A stretch of DNA of 64,000 nt from positions 232,935 through 296,934 of the forward strand of contig NZ_JARXRN010000021.1 of the NCBI RefSeq assembly GCF_029888045.1. The letters are read 5' to 3'. The notes under the pieces were generated by a model. The model ran no database searches, had not been told where the DNA came from, and saw only the letters and a list, made by a program, of their open reading frames with translations. The first letter of the stretch is position 1. Every line of letters starts with the position of its first letter. Shown here in pieces: positions 19,086 to 28,034 of this stretch. Position numbers and translations under genes: made by a program. The stretch is from Luteimonas rhizosphaericola. Its GTDB lineage: Bacteria; Pseudomonadota; Gammaproteobacteria; Xanthomonadales; Xanthomonadaceae.

Positions 19086-20975
19086 TCAGCCGCGCTCGAG
19101 CATCGGCGGCAGCGGGCAGTGCAGCACGCCGCAGATGGTGCGCAGCAGTTCGGCCTCGGCCACCGACACCCGGCCGTCGTGCGACACCGCGTCGGTGATC
19201 GCCTCCACCGCCACCTGCTTGGCCAGCGGGTCGAGCGCGTCGAGCGGCTCCCACACCGCGTCCAGCGCCAGCACGCCCTCGGCCGGCGGCGCATAGGGCA
19301 GGTGGTCGCGCGGCAGCACGCGCTGCATGCCGGCGAGGTAGGCGCGGCGCGCCTGGTCGGGGTCCGACGGATTGCCGCAATGCGCGACCACGGCTAGCAG
19401 GGTCGCGAATTCCTGGCGCACGTTGCCCGGCTTGCGCCGCCCGAAGCGCGCATAGCGCGCCGGGTCCAGACTTTCGCGCAGCTGCACTTCGAGCAGCCGC
19501 CCCAGGCAGTATTCGAACAGCGAGACCTGGCCGTCGGCGTGCACCACCGCGTGCACCGTGTCCAGGAAGGTCGCCAGTTCCGGCCGCGGCCGCAGGCGCA
19601 GGGTGGGAAACGCCAGTGATGCCAGCGGCAGGCGCAGCATCGGATGCAGGCCGCGCAGGTGCTCGTCGCGCAGGCGCCGGGCTTCGGCCGCCACCTGCAG
19701 CCCCATGCGGGCGATGATCTCGCTGCGCTGGCGGTCGGCCACGGTGTCGTCGTCGGTGAGCAGCAGACCCATCAGCAGCGGCGCCGCGCCATCCCTGCGC
19801 GATGCGAGCGAGCGCAGTTCCTGCGGCAGCGTGGCAACGATCGCGTCGGCGCGGCGGTAGTCGTCCTGCTTGGGTTCGCCGACCTGGGCCGCCACCATCG
19901 GCGGCGTCAGGTCGATCCGCGTCGAGATGCCGGGCAGCGCCGCATGACCGGCGGGTGCGAGGCCGAGCTGCAGGTCCTCGTCGAGCCCGTTCGGCGGCGC
20001 GCTCAGCCACTGCGCCTTCAGCCGTTCCAGCCCGTCGGCCTTGAAACCCGGCTCCAAGGCCTGGATCCGCTGCAGCAGCGGCGGGTGGGTGGCGAACAGG
20101 CCGCTCAGCCCGGTGCCGTCGCCGAACAGCATGTGGCTGACTTCCTCGGCGTCGGCGCGTTCGGCCAGGCGCGAGCCGTCGTGCAGCCCGCCGATCTTCT
20201 TCAATGCGCCCGCCAGGCCGACGGTCTGCCGCGTGAACTGCACCGCGGACGCATCGGCCAGCACCTCGCGGCTGCGGCTGACGCTGGCCTTGATCATGCG
20301 CCCGAAGAACAGGCCGATGTAGCCCACCGCGAGCGCCAGCAGCGCGCCGAACAGCACCGGCATCGCGTCCCGCCCGCGCACCGCGCCGCCGTGCTGCAGG
20401 ATCTTGCGACCGATCAGGCCGAGCATCAGGATGCCGAACAGCACGCCGACCAGGCGGATGTTGAGCCGCATGTCGCCGTTGAGGATGTGGCTGTATTCGT
20501 GCGCGACCACGCCCTGCAATTCGTCGCGGTTGAGCCGCTCGAGCGCGCCCCGGGTCACCGCGATCACCGCGTCGGACGGCGAGTAGCCGGCGGCGAAGGC
20601 GTTGATGCCCGGCTCGTGTTCGAGCACGTAGATCTTCGGCACCGGCACGCCCGACGCGATCGACATCTCCTCGACCACGTTCCGCAGCCGGCGCAGATGC
20701 AGGTCGGTGGTGTCTTCGGCCACCGGCACGCCACCGACCTGCTGCGCCACCGATTCGCCGCCGCCGCGCAGCGACGCCATCCGGTACAGCGACCCGATCC
20801 CGATCACGCCCAGCGCGAGCAGGGTCGAGACCACCAGCAGCCGTGGGTCCCCGCCGAACACCAGCAGCACGCCCAGGTCGATCGCCAGCACGATGCCGAC
20901 CACCGCGAACGCGAACAGCACCACCAGCCGCGTGGTATTGCGCTTCGCAAGAGCCTGGCGTTCGAAGAAATTCAT
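19086..20975 (-). CDS. M48-family (HtpX-like) membrane zinc peptidase with TerB-like C-terminal region
   Basis: A 629-residue protein, twice the length of HtpX (about 290). Two N-terminal membrane helices (about 16-36 and 44-62) lead into the M48 domain with the zinc motif HEYSHILNGDM (HEYSH at 159-163) and the downstream third-ligand helix SREVLADASAVQFTR. Two more hydrophobic segments separate them. The last 300 residues are not part of the peptidase. They contain FLDTVHAVVHADGQVSLFEY and VSHDGRVSVAEAELLRTICG, the helical DGxVsxxExxLL pattern of TerB-like domains. The gene lies 179 bases downstream of lemA on the same strand; LemA-M48 pairs are common. Likely a membrane quality-control protease; the TerB-like extension is unusual. 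Confidence 0.85.
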   Translation of the reverse strand: MNFFERQALAKRNTTRLVVLFAFAVVGIVLAIDLGVLLVFGGDPRLLVVSTLLALGVIGIGSLYRMASLRGGGESVAQQVGGVPVAEDTTDLHLRRLRNVVEEMSIASGVPVPKIYVLEHEPGINAFAAGYSPSDAVIAVTRGALERLNRDELQGVVAHEYSHILNGDMRLNIRLVGVLFGILMLGLIGRKILQHGGAVRGRDAMPVLFGALLALAVGYIGLFFGRMIKASVSRSREVLADASAVQFTRQTVGLAGALKKIGGLHDGSRLAERADAEEVSHMLFGDGTGLSGLFATHPPLLQRIQALEPGFKADGLERLKAQWLSAPPNGLDEDLQLGLAPAGHAALPGISTRIDLTPPMVAAQVGEPKQDDYRRADAIVATLPQELRSLASRRDGAAPLLMGLLLTDDDTVADRQRSEIIARMGLQVAAEARRLRDEHLRGLHPMLRLPLASLAFPTLRLRPRPELATFLDTVHAVVHADGQVSLFEYCLGRLLEVQLRESLDPARYARFGRRKPGNVRQEFATLLAVVAHCGNPSDPDQARRAYLAGMQRVLPRDHLPYAPPAEGVLALDAVWEPLDALDPLAKQVAVEAITDAVSHDGRVSVAEAELLRTICGVLHCPLPPMLERG

Positions 20976-21154
20976 CGGACCGTCGCGAGGAGTGATTGCA
21001 CGCCCGTGATCGCGTGACGCGGACGCCGGCCGCGGGGCATCGCGTCCTCCCGGACCCCGGGTGCGCCCGCGCTCCGCGGACGACCGCCGTTTCGAGCCGC
21101 CGGACCGCGGCCGGTCACGACGGCTGCACGCCGGCCATCACGAACCGGCACCTC

Positions 21155-21757
21155 TCAGAACTGCACCTTCGGCGCTTCGCGCACCTCGGGCGTGTCGGCG
21201 GGAATCTCCAGCAGTGCCGCCGGGGCGAAGTTGAACATGCCGGCCACCACGCTGGACGGAAACACCTCGCGCTTGTTGTTGTAGGCCATCACCGAGTCGT
21301 TGTAGGCCTGGCGCGCGAACGCGACCTTGTTCTCGGTGCTGGTCAGCTCCTCGGTGAGCTGCATCATGTTCTGGTTGGCCTTGAGGTCCGGGTAGGCCTC
21401 CACCACCACCATCAGCCGGCCGAGCGCGCCATTGAGCGCGCCCTGCGCCTGCGCCAGTTCGGCCATCGCCGCCGGGTCGCCGGGGCTGGCCTTGGCCGCC
21501 GCCAGGCCCGACTGGGCCGCGGCGCGGGCGGCGGTCACCGCCTCCAGCGTGCCGCGTTCGTGGGAGAGGTAGCCCTTGGCGGTCTCGACCAGGTTCGGGA
21601 TCAGGTCGAAGCGGCGCTGCAGCTGCACGTCGATCTGCGCGAAGGCGTTCTTGAACGCATTGCGGGCGGTCACCAGGCCGTTGTAGATGCCGATCGCCCA
21701 ACCGCCCAGCAGGACCGCGATGCCGATCACGATCACCAGCAGAATCAATCCACTCAC
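21155..21757 (-). CDS. lemA: LemA family protein
   Basis: A 200-residue protein. Start is GTG 21757, preceded by GGGAGG about 7 bases upstream. One N-terminal transmembrane helix (SGLILLVIVIGIAVLLGGWA, residues 2-21) is followed by YNGLVTARNAFKNAFAQIDV and QRRFDLIPNLVETAKGYLSH, the LemA signature, and a long helical region with ELTSTENKVAFARQAYNDSV. The C-terminus contains FNFAPAALLEIP. LemA proteins expose a helical bundle; their role is poorly defined but they are very often encoded next to M48 peptidases, as here. Divergent from the serine hydrolase gene with 85 bases between the starts. Confidence 0.93.
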   Translation of the reverse strand: MSGLILLVIVIGIAVLLGGWAIGIYNGLVTARNAFKNAFAQIDVQLQRRFDLIPNLVETAKGYLSHERGTLEAVTAARAAAQSGLAAAKASPGDPAAMAELAQAQGALNGALGRLMVVVEAYPDLKANQNMMQLTEELTSTENKVAFARQAYNDSVMAYNNKREVFPSSVVAGMFNFAPAALLEIPADTPEVREAPKVQF

Positions 21758-21842
21758 CGTGATTCCTCCCCTTGTTCATGCAATTCGGGACACAGGCGCC
21801 TATGATCGCCTGCAGCGAGAGCATACGCAGGGGGCAGTCCCG

Positions 21843-23240
21843 ATGAAAGCGAACCTCCATCGACCCCGCCGCGCACGCCTCGGGCGTGCATTGCTGGTCG
21901 GGATGCTGTCCGCGATCACGCTGTCGAGTACTGCCCAGACTCCGTTGGCCTGGAACCGGGACGCCAGCACCGGGGCCGATGTGACGCCCGCGCCGATCAC
22001 CCCGGCCACCCCGTCCGATCGCCCCGTGCCGCTGCCGGCCGACGTACAGCGTCTGCCGCTGGCCGACGGCTTCGACGTGCGCGTGTTCGAGGCGATGGCC
22101 CAGGACCTGGTGGCGAACCAGCGCGTGCCCGGCCTGGCGATGGCGATCGTGCACGACGGCAAGGTGCTCAGCGCGCGCGGCTACGGCATCACCGACGTCT
22201 CGCACGCCCAGCCGGTCGATGCGCACACGGTGTTCCGCCTGGCCTCGCTGTCGAAGTCCTTCGCGGGCACCGTGACCGGCATGCTGGTGTCCGAAGGCGC
22301 GCTGCGCTGGGACAGCCGGGTGGCCGACTTCATGCCCAGCCTGAGCTTCGCCGATCCTGCGGCGGCGCAGCGCCTGACCGTGGCCGACGTGCTCAGCCAT
22401 CGCGTCGGGCTGCGCCACCACACCTACGACCGCGACATCGAGGCCAACGCCGATTACCACAACCTGGTGCAGCGCTTCGCGGCCGCGCCGATGGCGTGTT
22501 CGCCCGGCCAGTGCTACGGCTACCAGAACGTGGCCTTCAGCCTGGTCGGCGACGTGGTCTTCGCCGCGAGCGGACAGTTCTACAGCGAGGCGGTGACGCG
22601 GCGCATCTTCAAGCCCCTGGGCATGAACGATGCCAGCCTCGGCCTGGACGGCATCACCGCGAGTGCCCGTTGGGCCAAGCCGCACGTGCGCGCCGGTGGC
22701 GGCTGGAAGTCGCTGATGCCCAAGCCAACCTATTACCGTCTCGCGCCTGCGGCGGGCGTCAACGCCAGCATCAGCGACATGGCGCAGTGGCTGCTCGCGC
22801 AGAGCGGTCGCCGGCCCGAGGTGCTGCCGGCACCGCTGCTGGCGACGCTGCAGTCGCCGATCGTGGGCACGCCCGGCGAGATCCGCGGCGCCTCGTGGCG
22901 GCGCGAGCGCCTCAACGCCGCCGGCTACGGCCTGGGCTGGCGCATCTACGACTATTCCGGACATCGCCTGGTCTTCCACGGCGGCGCCGTGCAGGGTTAC
23001 CGCGGCCTGATGGCGATGCTGCCCGAACGCGACCTCGGCGTCGTTGTGCTGTGGAACAGCGACAGTTCGCTGCCGTCGGGCCTGCTGCCGACGATCCTCG
23101 ACCGGGCGATCGGGCTGCCGTCGCACCGCTGGCTCGACGTCGATCCGGATCTGGAAAGCCTGTACGCCTCGGACGAGGGTGCGACCCCCTCGTCGGCCGG
23201 TGGCCCGCAGTCGGGCGCGGCCGCGGCGCGCCCGCAGTAG
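21843..23240 (+). CDS. Exported serine hydrolase, class C beta-lactamase/esterase family
   Basis: A 465-residue protein with an N-terminal signal sequence (basic HRPRRARLGR then ALLVGMLSAITLSST, probable cleavage near residue 32), so it acts in the periplasm or outside. The serine beta-lactamase fold motifs are complete: SLSK (Ser135-Lys138), YQN (Tyr227) and HGG (His379). Members hydrolyse beta-lactams, D-amino peptides or esters; the sequence alone does not tell which. The last 30 residues (Ser/Gly/Ala-rich) are probably disordered. Start ATG 21843 chosen because it begins the signal peptide; the frame is open further upstream but that would precede the signal. No ampR-type regulator is adjacent, which argues against an inducible AmpC. 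Confidence 0.88.
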   Translation: MKANLHRPRRARLGRALLVGMLSAITLSSTAQTPLAWNRDASTGADVTPAPITPATPSDRPVPLPADVQRLPLADGFDVRVFEAMAQDLVANQRVPGLAMAIVHDGKVLSARGYGITDVSHAQPVDAHTVFRLASLSKSFAGTVTGMLVSEGALRWDSRVADFMPSLSFADPAAAQRLTVADVLSHRVGLRHHTYDRDIEANADYHNLVQRFAAAPMACSPGQCYGYQNVAFSLVGDVVFAASGQFYSEAVTRRIFKPLGMNDASLGLDGITASARWAKPHVRAGGGWKSLMPKPTYYRLAPAAGVNASISDMAQWLLAQSGRRPEVLPAPLLATLQSPIVGTPGEIRGASWRRERLNAAGYGLGWRIYDYSGHRLVFHGGAVQGYRGLMAMLPERDLGVVVLWNSDSSLPSGLLPTILDRAIGLPSHRWLDVDPDLESLYASDEGATPSSAGGPQSGAAAARPQ

Positions 23241-23420
23241 CCGGCGGCTCGTTCGCCCGGGGTCATCGCGACTGGACGGCACGCCCTGCGCGGCGTTCCT
23301 TCAACCGCCCGCACAAACGTTCAACCCCGGCGACCGACGTCCACGCGCCATCCTTCCCGATCCGCGCCGGTGGCATCCGCCGGGCCTCGACCGTGCATCC
23401 TGACGCCGGTCGCTCCCCAT

Positions 23421-23458
23421 AAAAAAACTCCCTCTCCGCCTGGGCTGCGGAGAAGGAG
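23421..23458 (-). terminator. Rho-independent terminator of the histone H1-like gene
   Basis: On the minus strand a 12-bp stem, 23458-23447 with 23439-23428 (one G-T wobble), is followed by seven T's (23427-23421). It lies about 28 bases beyond the stop of the histone-like gene, a textbook intrinsic terminator. Confidence 0.85.
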
Positions 23459-23486
23459 CTCTGGTTTTACGGCGAATCGGGTGTGC

Positions 23487-23939
23487 TTAGATGAGCGGGG
23501 TCGGCATCGGCGGCATCGCCACGGCCGAACTCCGCTTGCTGGCCTTCTTGGCCTTCTTCTTGGTTGCCTTGCGCGCCGGCTTCTTGGCGGCCGACTTCTT
23601 CGCGGTCTTCTTGGTCGCCTTCTTGGCGGACTTCTTCGCGGCCTTCTTCGCAGGACGCTTGGCGGTCTTCTTGGCGACCTTCTTCTTCGCGGCCTTCTTG
23701 GCAGGACGCTTGGCGGTCTTCTTGGCAGCCTTCTTGGCGACCTTCTTCTTCGCGGCCTTCTTCGCAGGACGCTTGGCGGTCTTCTTGGCAGCCTTCTTCG
23801 CGGTCTTCTTGGCGGCGGCCTTCTTGGTCGCCTTCTTGGCTACCTTCTTCTTGGCGACCTTCTTGGTGGCGGCCTTTTTCGCGGGTTTCCTGGTCGCCTT
23901 CTTGGCGACCTTCTTCTTTGCAGCTTTCTTCGCGGCCAT
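23487..23939 (-). CDS. Histone H1-like Lys/Ala-rich DNA-binding protein
   Basis: A 150-residue protein made almost wholly of K, A, T, R and P in AKKxxKK-type repeats, for example KKTAKRPAKKAAKKKVAKK. There is no folded domain; only the last 12 residues (VAMPPMPTPLI) depart from the pattern. Such proteins, like AlgP or chlamydial Hc and the C-terminal tail of eukaryotic H1, bind DNA by charge and help compact the nucleoid or act as regulators. The start ATG 23939 has GAGGAGAG about 7 bases upstream. A clear intrinsic terminator follows. The repeats at DNA level are nearly identical, which makes repeat number liable to change. Upstream lies a promoter-to-terminator unit that may be this gene's leader. 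Confidence 0.88.
   Translation of the reverse strand: MAAKKAAKKKVAKKATRKPAKKAATKKVAKKKVAKKATKKAAAKKTAKKAAKKTAKRPAKKAAKKKVAKKAAKKTAKRPAKKAAKKKVAKKTAKRPAKKAAKKSAKKATKKTAKKSAAKKPARKATKKKAKKASKRSSAVAMPPMPTPLI
23640..23800. repeat. Imperfect tandem repeats inside the histone H1-like gene
   Basis: The segment CAGGACGCTTGGCGGTCTTC recurs at 23651, 23702 and 23765. The units are 51 and 63 bases apart, so they differ by 12 bases and remain in frame. They encode the KKTAKRPAKKAAKKKVAKK block. This is a substrate for in-frame slippage or recombination. Confidence 0.8.
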
Positions 23940-24091
23940 GGGATGGCTCTCCTCGTCAGTGGACTTGCTCTACAACTGCCCAGTTCAAGCAGCGCGCGGG
24001 TATCGGACCCGCGCACAACCGCCGGCGCGCGACGCGCGCTGGAACGGATTCGGCAGGGACGACGCGATCGGGGTTTCGCGGTCCCGGTGAT

Positions 24092-24265
24092 ACGAAAACA
24101 CCTGCGCCCCGGAGCGGCGCAGGTGTCGGATCTGGAGGTCTTGGGTTTTCGCAGCGGAGACGGTGCCTGCATCCACCTTGTAGAAGTCCGGGGCGGAGGT
24201 CTTTTGTTTGCTGCGCGTTTTCGTCGTGTGCTGACTCACTCGCTTCCGGTGGCAACCGTCTGTTG
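24092..24265 (-). ncRNA. Candidate small RNA or leader attenuator upstream of the histone H1-like gene
   Basis: A minus-strand unit of about 175 bases runs from a TTGACA promoter (24300-24272) to an intrinsic terminator: an 11-bp perfect stem (24126-24116 with 24108-24098, 7-base loop) followed by TTTCGT. The region is less G+C-rich than its surroundings. A GTG-initiated frame (24239-23985) runs through the terminator, which argues against it being a full-length gene. Either it is an independent small RNA, or it is the leader of the histone-like gene, which starts 150 bases beyond the terminator. I do not recognise it as a known RNA family. Confidence 0.45.
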
Positions 24266-24271
24266 GGGCGA

Positions 24272-24300
24272 AACCTAATCACGGTTTTTTCAACTGTCAA
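24272..24300 (-). promoter_or_regulatory. Sigma-70-type promoter for the candidate small transcript
   Basis: On the minus strand TTGACA (24300-24295) is a perfect -35 box. At 17 bases spacing lies TAGGTT (24277-24272), a 3/6 match to TATAAT, preceded by an A-rich spacer. The perfect -35 in this G+C-rich genome makes chance unlikely, though the -10 is weak. Confidence 0.5.
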
Positions 24301-24787
24301 CACCCGCCGCGAAAAAATTTCCCGGCCGGCGTCGACGTCTGCACCGGTGCGCGCGGCGATGGTCGCCGCGCGCGCATCGCGGATGCACGACGCCCGCATC
24401 GGACCGCGCCATGTCGTGTTCGACGAAAGCGCGGAAAACAAGCGTGTTTTGAAAAACGTCTTCGGGTGCGGCGCGTCGCGACGCCGTCGTCGCCGCCGCG
24501 TCGGCAGGCCCGCGGCACGCATGCGCGAAGGTTCATCGGGGTCGTCACCCGGGCTTGACGCGCAGGCGGTTTCGCGCGCTGCACAAACCCGTTTGCGCGG
24601 AAAGTGCGCAAACTTTTCCGCCCGCGCGCGGGTCGCGAACGCGTCCGCGCAAGGCGTTCAAGCAGGTCGTAGCCGATCGACGCGAACGCGAACGGCGCGC
24701 GTCGAGGAAGCGAGAAGCGGAGGTGGGAGGCGCACCGGCAGGAATCGGGTGCAGGTCGCGGACGGTCGTCGCCACGTCCACGACGGG
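24301..24787. other. Gene-poor region with a stem-loop
   Basis: No frame here has convincing coding character; the minus-strand translations are arginine-rich noise. A perfect inverted repeat, GTTTGCGC (24591-24598) and GCGCAAAC (24606-24613), is followed on the plus strand by TTTT and could be a weak terminator, but no plus-strand gene precedes it. Short A/T-rich patches (around 24310, 24435-24460) stand out against the surroundings. I see nothing else. Confidence 0.5.
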
Positions 24788-24812
24788 GCGGCGGACGCAT
24801 CGCGTCCGCCGC
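24788..24812 (-). terminator. Stem-loop immediately after gcvH
   Basis: A perfect 11-bp stem, 24788-24798 with 24802-24812, and a 3-base loop lie 8 bases beyond the gcvH stop. No T-run follows on the minus strand, so it is either a terminator without a U-tract or a 3'-end protecting hairpin. Confidence 0.55.
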
Positions 24813-24819
24813 GGGTCGA

Positions 24820-25215
24820 TCAGTGCTCGTCTTCCTCGAGCAGCTCGGCGTAGTCGTCCGGGCCGAGCAGGTCGTTGAGCTGGTCGGAATCGCTGGCTTC
24901 GACCACGAACAGCCAGCCCTCGCCGTAGGCATCCTCGTTGATCGTCTCGGGCTTGTCGGCGAGCGCGGCATTGACCGCGGTGACCGTGCCCGACACCGGG
25001 GCGTAGACGTCGGAGGCGGCCTTCACCGACTCCACCACCGCGCAGGCGTTGCCGGCTTCGATGCTGTCGCCCACCGCGGGCAGTTCGACGTAGACCAGGT
25101 CGCCGAGCAGGCCCTGGGCGTGGTCGGAAATTCCGATGGTGACCTTGCCGTCGCCTTCGACGCGGACCCATTCGTGTGACTTCATGAACTTCAGGTCGCC
25201 AGGGATCTCGCTCAT
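24820..25215 (-). CDS. gcvH: Glycine cleavage system H protein (lipoyl carrier)
   Basis: Carries the aminomethyl group on lipoate between the P, T and L proteins of the glycine cleavage complex in the cytoplasm. At 131 residues it has the family's usual length. The lipoylated lysine is Lys65 in [16 protein letters not shown], preceded by [20 protein letters not shown]. The N-terminus [20 protein letters not shown] is also standard. The gene is 94 bases downstream of gcvT on the same strand; gcvP is not in the window. A strong stem-loop follows the stop. Confidence 0.97.
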   Translation of the reverse strand: MSEIPGDLKFMKSHEWVRVEGDGKVTIGISDHAQGLLGDLVYVELPAVGDSIEAGNACAVVESVKAASDVYAPVSGTVTAVNAALADKPETINEDAYGEGWLFVVEASDSDQLNDLLGPDDYAELLEEDEH

Positions 25216-25309
25216 GCTGGTCTCCGGATCGTGCGGGTTCTGGGGAAGGTGCGGCTAGTGTAGCGAAGCACGGGCGGCGCGCCGCAAGCACCCGCGCCCG
25301 GCGACACGG

Positions 25310-26404
<1,095 letters not shown>

Positions 26405-26476
26405 GGCGCAGTCCGTCGGGGCGATGCGCGGATTATCCCAGATCGTCCCGCGCGGCGATCCGCGCGCGGAGCGGGC

Positions 26477-27427
26477 TCAGTGCCGGTGGGGCTCCGTGTG
26501 CAGCCGCCCCGCCCCGCAGTCGGGCCCGTGGCAGCCATGGCCTTCCACCTGCAGGGTGGCGTGGCCGATGCCGAACCGGTCGGCCAGCACGTGACCGGCC
26601 GCGTGCCGCAGCGCGCGCGCATCGACGCTGTCGTCGACCACCAGGTGAGCGGTCATCGCCGCCTGGCGCGAGGCCAGCGACCACACGTGGAGATCGTGCA
26701 CGTCGGACACGCCCGGCAGGTCGGCCAGCGCGGTGCGGACCTGCGCCAGCTCGATGCCCTCCGGCACGCCCATCATCAGCACGTTGCCGGCCTGGCGCAC
26801 GAGCGCGACCGCACGCGGCAGCACCCACAGGCCGAGCGCGACCGCGAGCAGCGGATCGGCCAGGCGCCAGCCGGTGACCTGGATCACCAGCGCGCCGACG
26901 ATCACGCCGACCGAGCCGAGCATGTCGGCCCAGACTTCGAGGTATGCGCCCTTGACGTTCAGGCTTTCGTCGCTGCCGGCCTTGAGCAGCTGCATCGCGA
27001 CCAGGTTCACCAGCAGCCCGGCGACGCCCACCACCAGCATGCCCAGCGACGCCACTGCGGGCGGCTGCAGGAACCGGTGCACCGCTTCCCACAGGATGTA
27101 GCCCGACAGCACCAGCAGCAGCAGGCCGTTGAACAGGGCGCCCATCGCCTCGGCGCGCACGTAGCCGAAGCTGCGGCGCGCGTCGGGCGGGCGCCGGCCG
27201 AGCCGCACCGCGACCAGCGCCACGCCGAGGGCGAAGGCATCGGTGACCATGTGCACCGCGTCCGACAGCAAGGCCAGGCTGTTGGTGGCGAACGCGGCCA
27301 CCACTTCCACGCCGGCGAACGTCGCGATCAGTGCGAGCGCCCACCACAGGGGCTTCTCGTGGCGGATGCTCGCGGCGCTGGCGTGTTCGTGGTGGTGGCC
27401 GTGGCCGTGATGATGGTCGTGCGCCAT
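26477..27427 (-). CDS. Cation diffusion facilitator metal exporter (CzcD/ZitB-like)
   Basis: A 316-residue, six-helix inner-membrane protein that exchanges divalent metal for protons. It starts at ATG 27427 with a His-rich tail (MAHDHHHGHGHHHEH), and ends with another metal-binding-like tail (HGCHGPDCGAGRLHTEPHRH). TM2 has the metal-site pattern DAVHMVTD. TM5 reads LEVWADMLGS, where the usual HxxxD has Glu instead of His. The cytoplasmic ferredoxin-like domain contains VHDLHVWSL, the family's conserved site. Probably exports zinc or cadmium/cobalt; specificity uncertain because of the TM5 change. Upstream of gcvT on the same strand after 72 bases, probably by chance. The frame is open further upstream, but the His-rich start is typical. 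Confidence 0.92.
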   Translation of the reverse strand: MAHDHHHGHGHHHEHASAASIRHEKPLWWALALIATFAGVEVVAAFATNSLALLSDAVHMVTDAFALGVALVAVRLGRRPPDARRSFGYVRAEAMGALFNGLLLLVLSGYILWEAVHRFLQPPAVASLGMLVVGVAGLLVNLVAMQLLKAGSDESLNVKGAYLEVWADMLGSVGVIVGALVIQVTGWRLADPLLAVALGLWVLPRAVALVRQAGNVLMMGVPEGIELAQVRTALADLPGVSDVHDLHVWSLASRQAAMTAHLVVDDSVDARALRHAAGHVLADRFGIGHATLQVEGHGCHGPDCGAGRLHTEPHRH

Positions 27428-27584
27428 GCGGGCCACGCTAGCGACCGCGGCGGCTGTTACACAATCGCGGGCGGCGGCGGTGCGTGGCCAGGCGCCACGC
27501 GCGCGCTGCGTTCGCGGCGCCTGGCGCTGCCCGATCCCGGCGCCGTCCGCAGCCACCTCCGTGGCCGCTGCCGCACGCGCCGAC

Positions 27585-28031
27585 TCAGTCCGCCGCTTCG
27601 ACCTGCAGCACGATGCCGTCGGTGCCGACCACGCGCACGGGCGTGCCGGTAGGCAGGTCCGCACCCTGCACCAGCCAGAAGGCGTCGCCGATCTTGACCC
27701 GGCCACGCCCGGCCACGATCGCCTGCTCCAGCGGCACCACCCGGCCGATATGCTGGAACGCGCGCCGGTTCAGGTGCGGGTGGTCGCTCTCGCGTTCGTG
27801 CCCGCGACCGCGGACGAACTTCCGGTAGACCTGGATCGAGACGAAGCTGAGCGCGATGAATGCCGCCACCTGCGCCAGCAGCGGGATGCCGGGCACCAGC
27901 AGCACGCCCAGGAACACCACCACGGCGGCGAAGCCCATCCACAGCATGAAGGCGCCGGGCGCGAGCGCCTCGGCCGCGAACAGCAGCAGCGCGATGGCGC
28001 CCCAGGCCACCACGTCCCAGCGCAGGTCCAT
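27585..28031 (-). CDS. NfeD-like membrane protein
   Basis: A 148-residue protein: about three hydrophobic segments between residues 7 and 75 (for example IALLLFAAEALAPGAFMLWM) followed by a C-terminal OB-fold domain with GRGRVKIGDAFWLVQGADLP and VRVVGTDGIVLQVEAAD. This is the short NfeD form, without the serine protease domain. NfeD proteins are encoded with SPFH/stomatin proteins across bacteria and are thought to act on membrane microdomains. Here the start lies 3 bases past the stop of the stomatin-like gene, so the two are translated together. Confidence 0.92.
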   Translation of the reverse strand: MDLRWDVVAWGAIALLLFAAEALAPGAFMLWMGFAAVVVFLGVLLVPGIPLLAQVAAFIALSFVSIQVYRKFVRGRGHERESDHPHLNRRAFQHIGRVVPLEQAIVAGRGRVKIGDAFWLVQGADLPTGTPVRVVGTDGIVLQVEAAD

Positions 28032-28034
28032 GGC

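Noticed and set aside
21843..23240. Serine hydrolase as an AmpC resistance beta-lactamase
   Set aside because: All three fold motifs exist, but they are shared by esterases and D-aminopeptidases, and no ampR is adjacent. Substrate left open.
23985..24239. 84-codon GTG-initiated frame upstream of the histone-like gene
   Set aside because: Its middle is an intrinsic terminator hairpin and its ribosome-binding site is too close to the GTG. Kept only as part of the small RNA or leader hypothesis.
26405..26476. Glycine riboswitch before gcvT
   Set aside because: The gap to the CDF gene is 72 bases, too short for the tandem aptamer, and none of its conserved core is seen.
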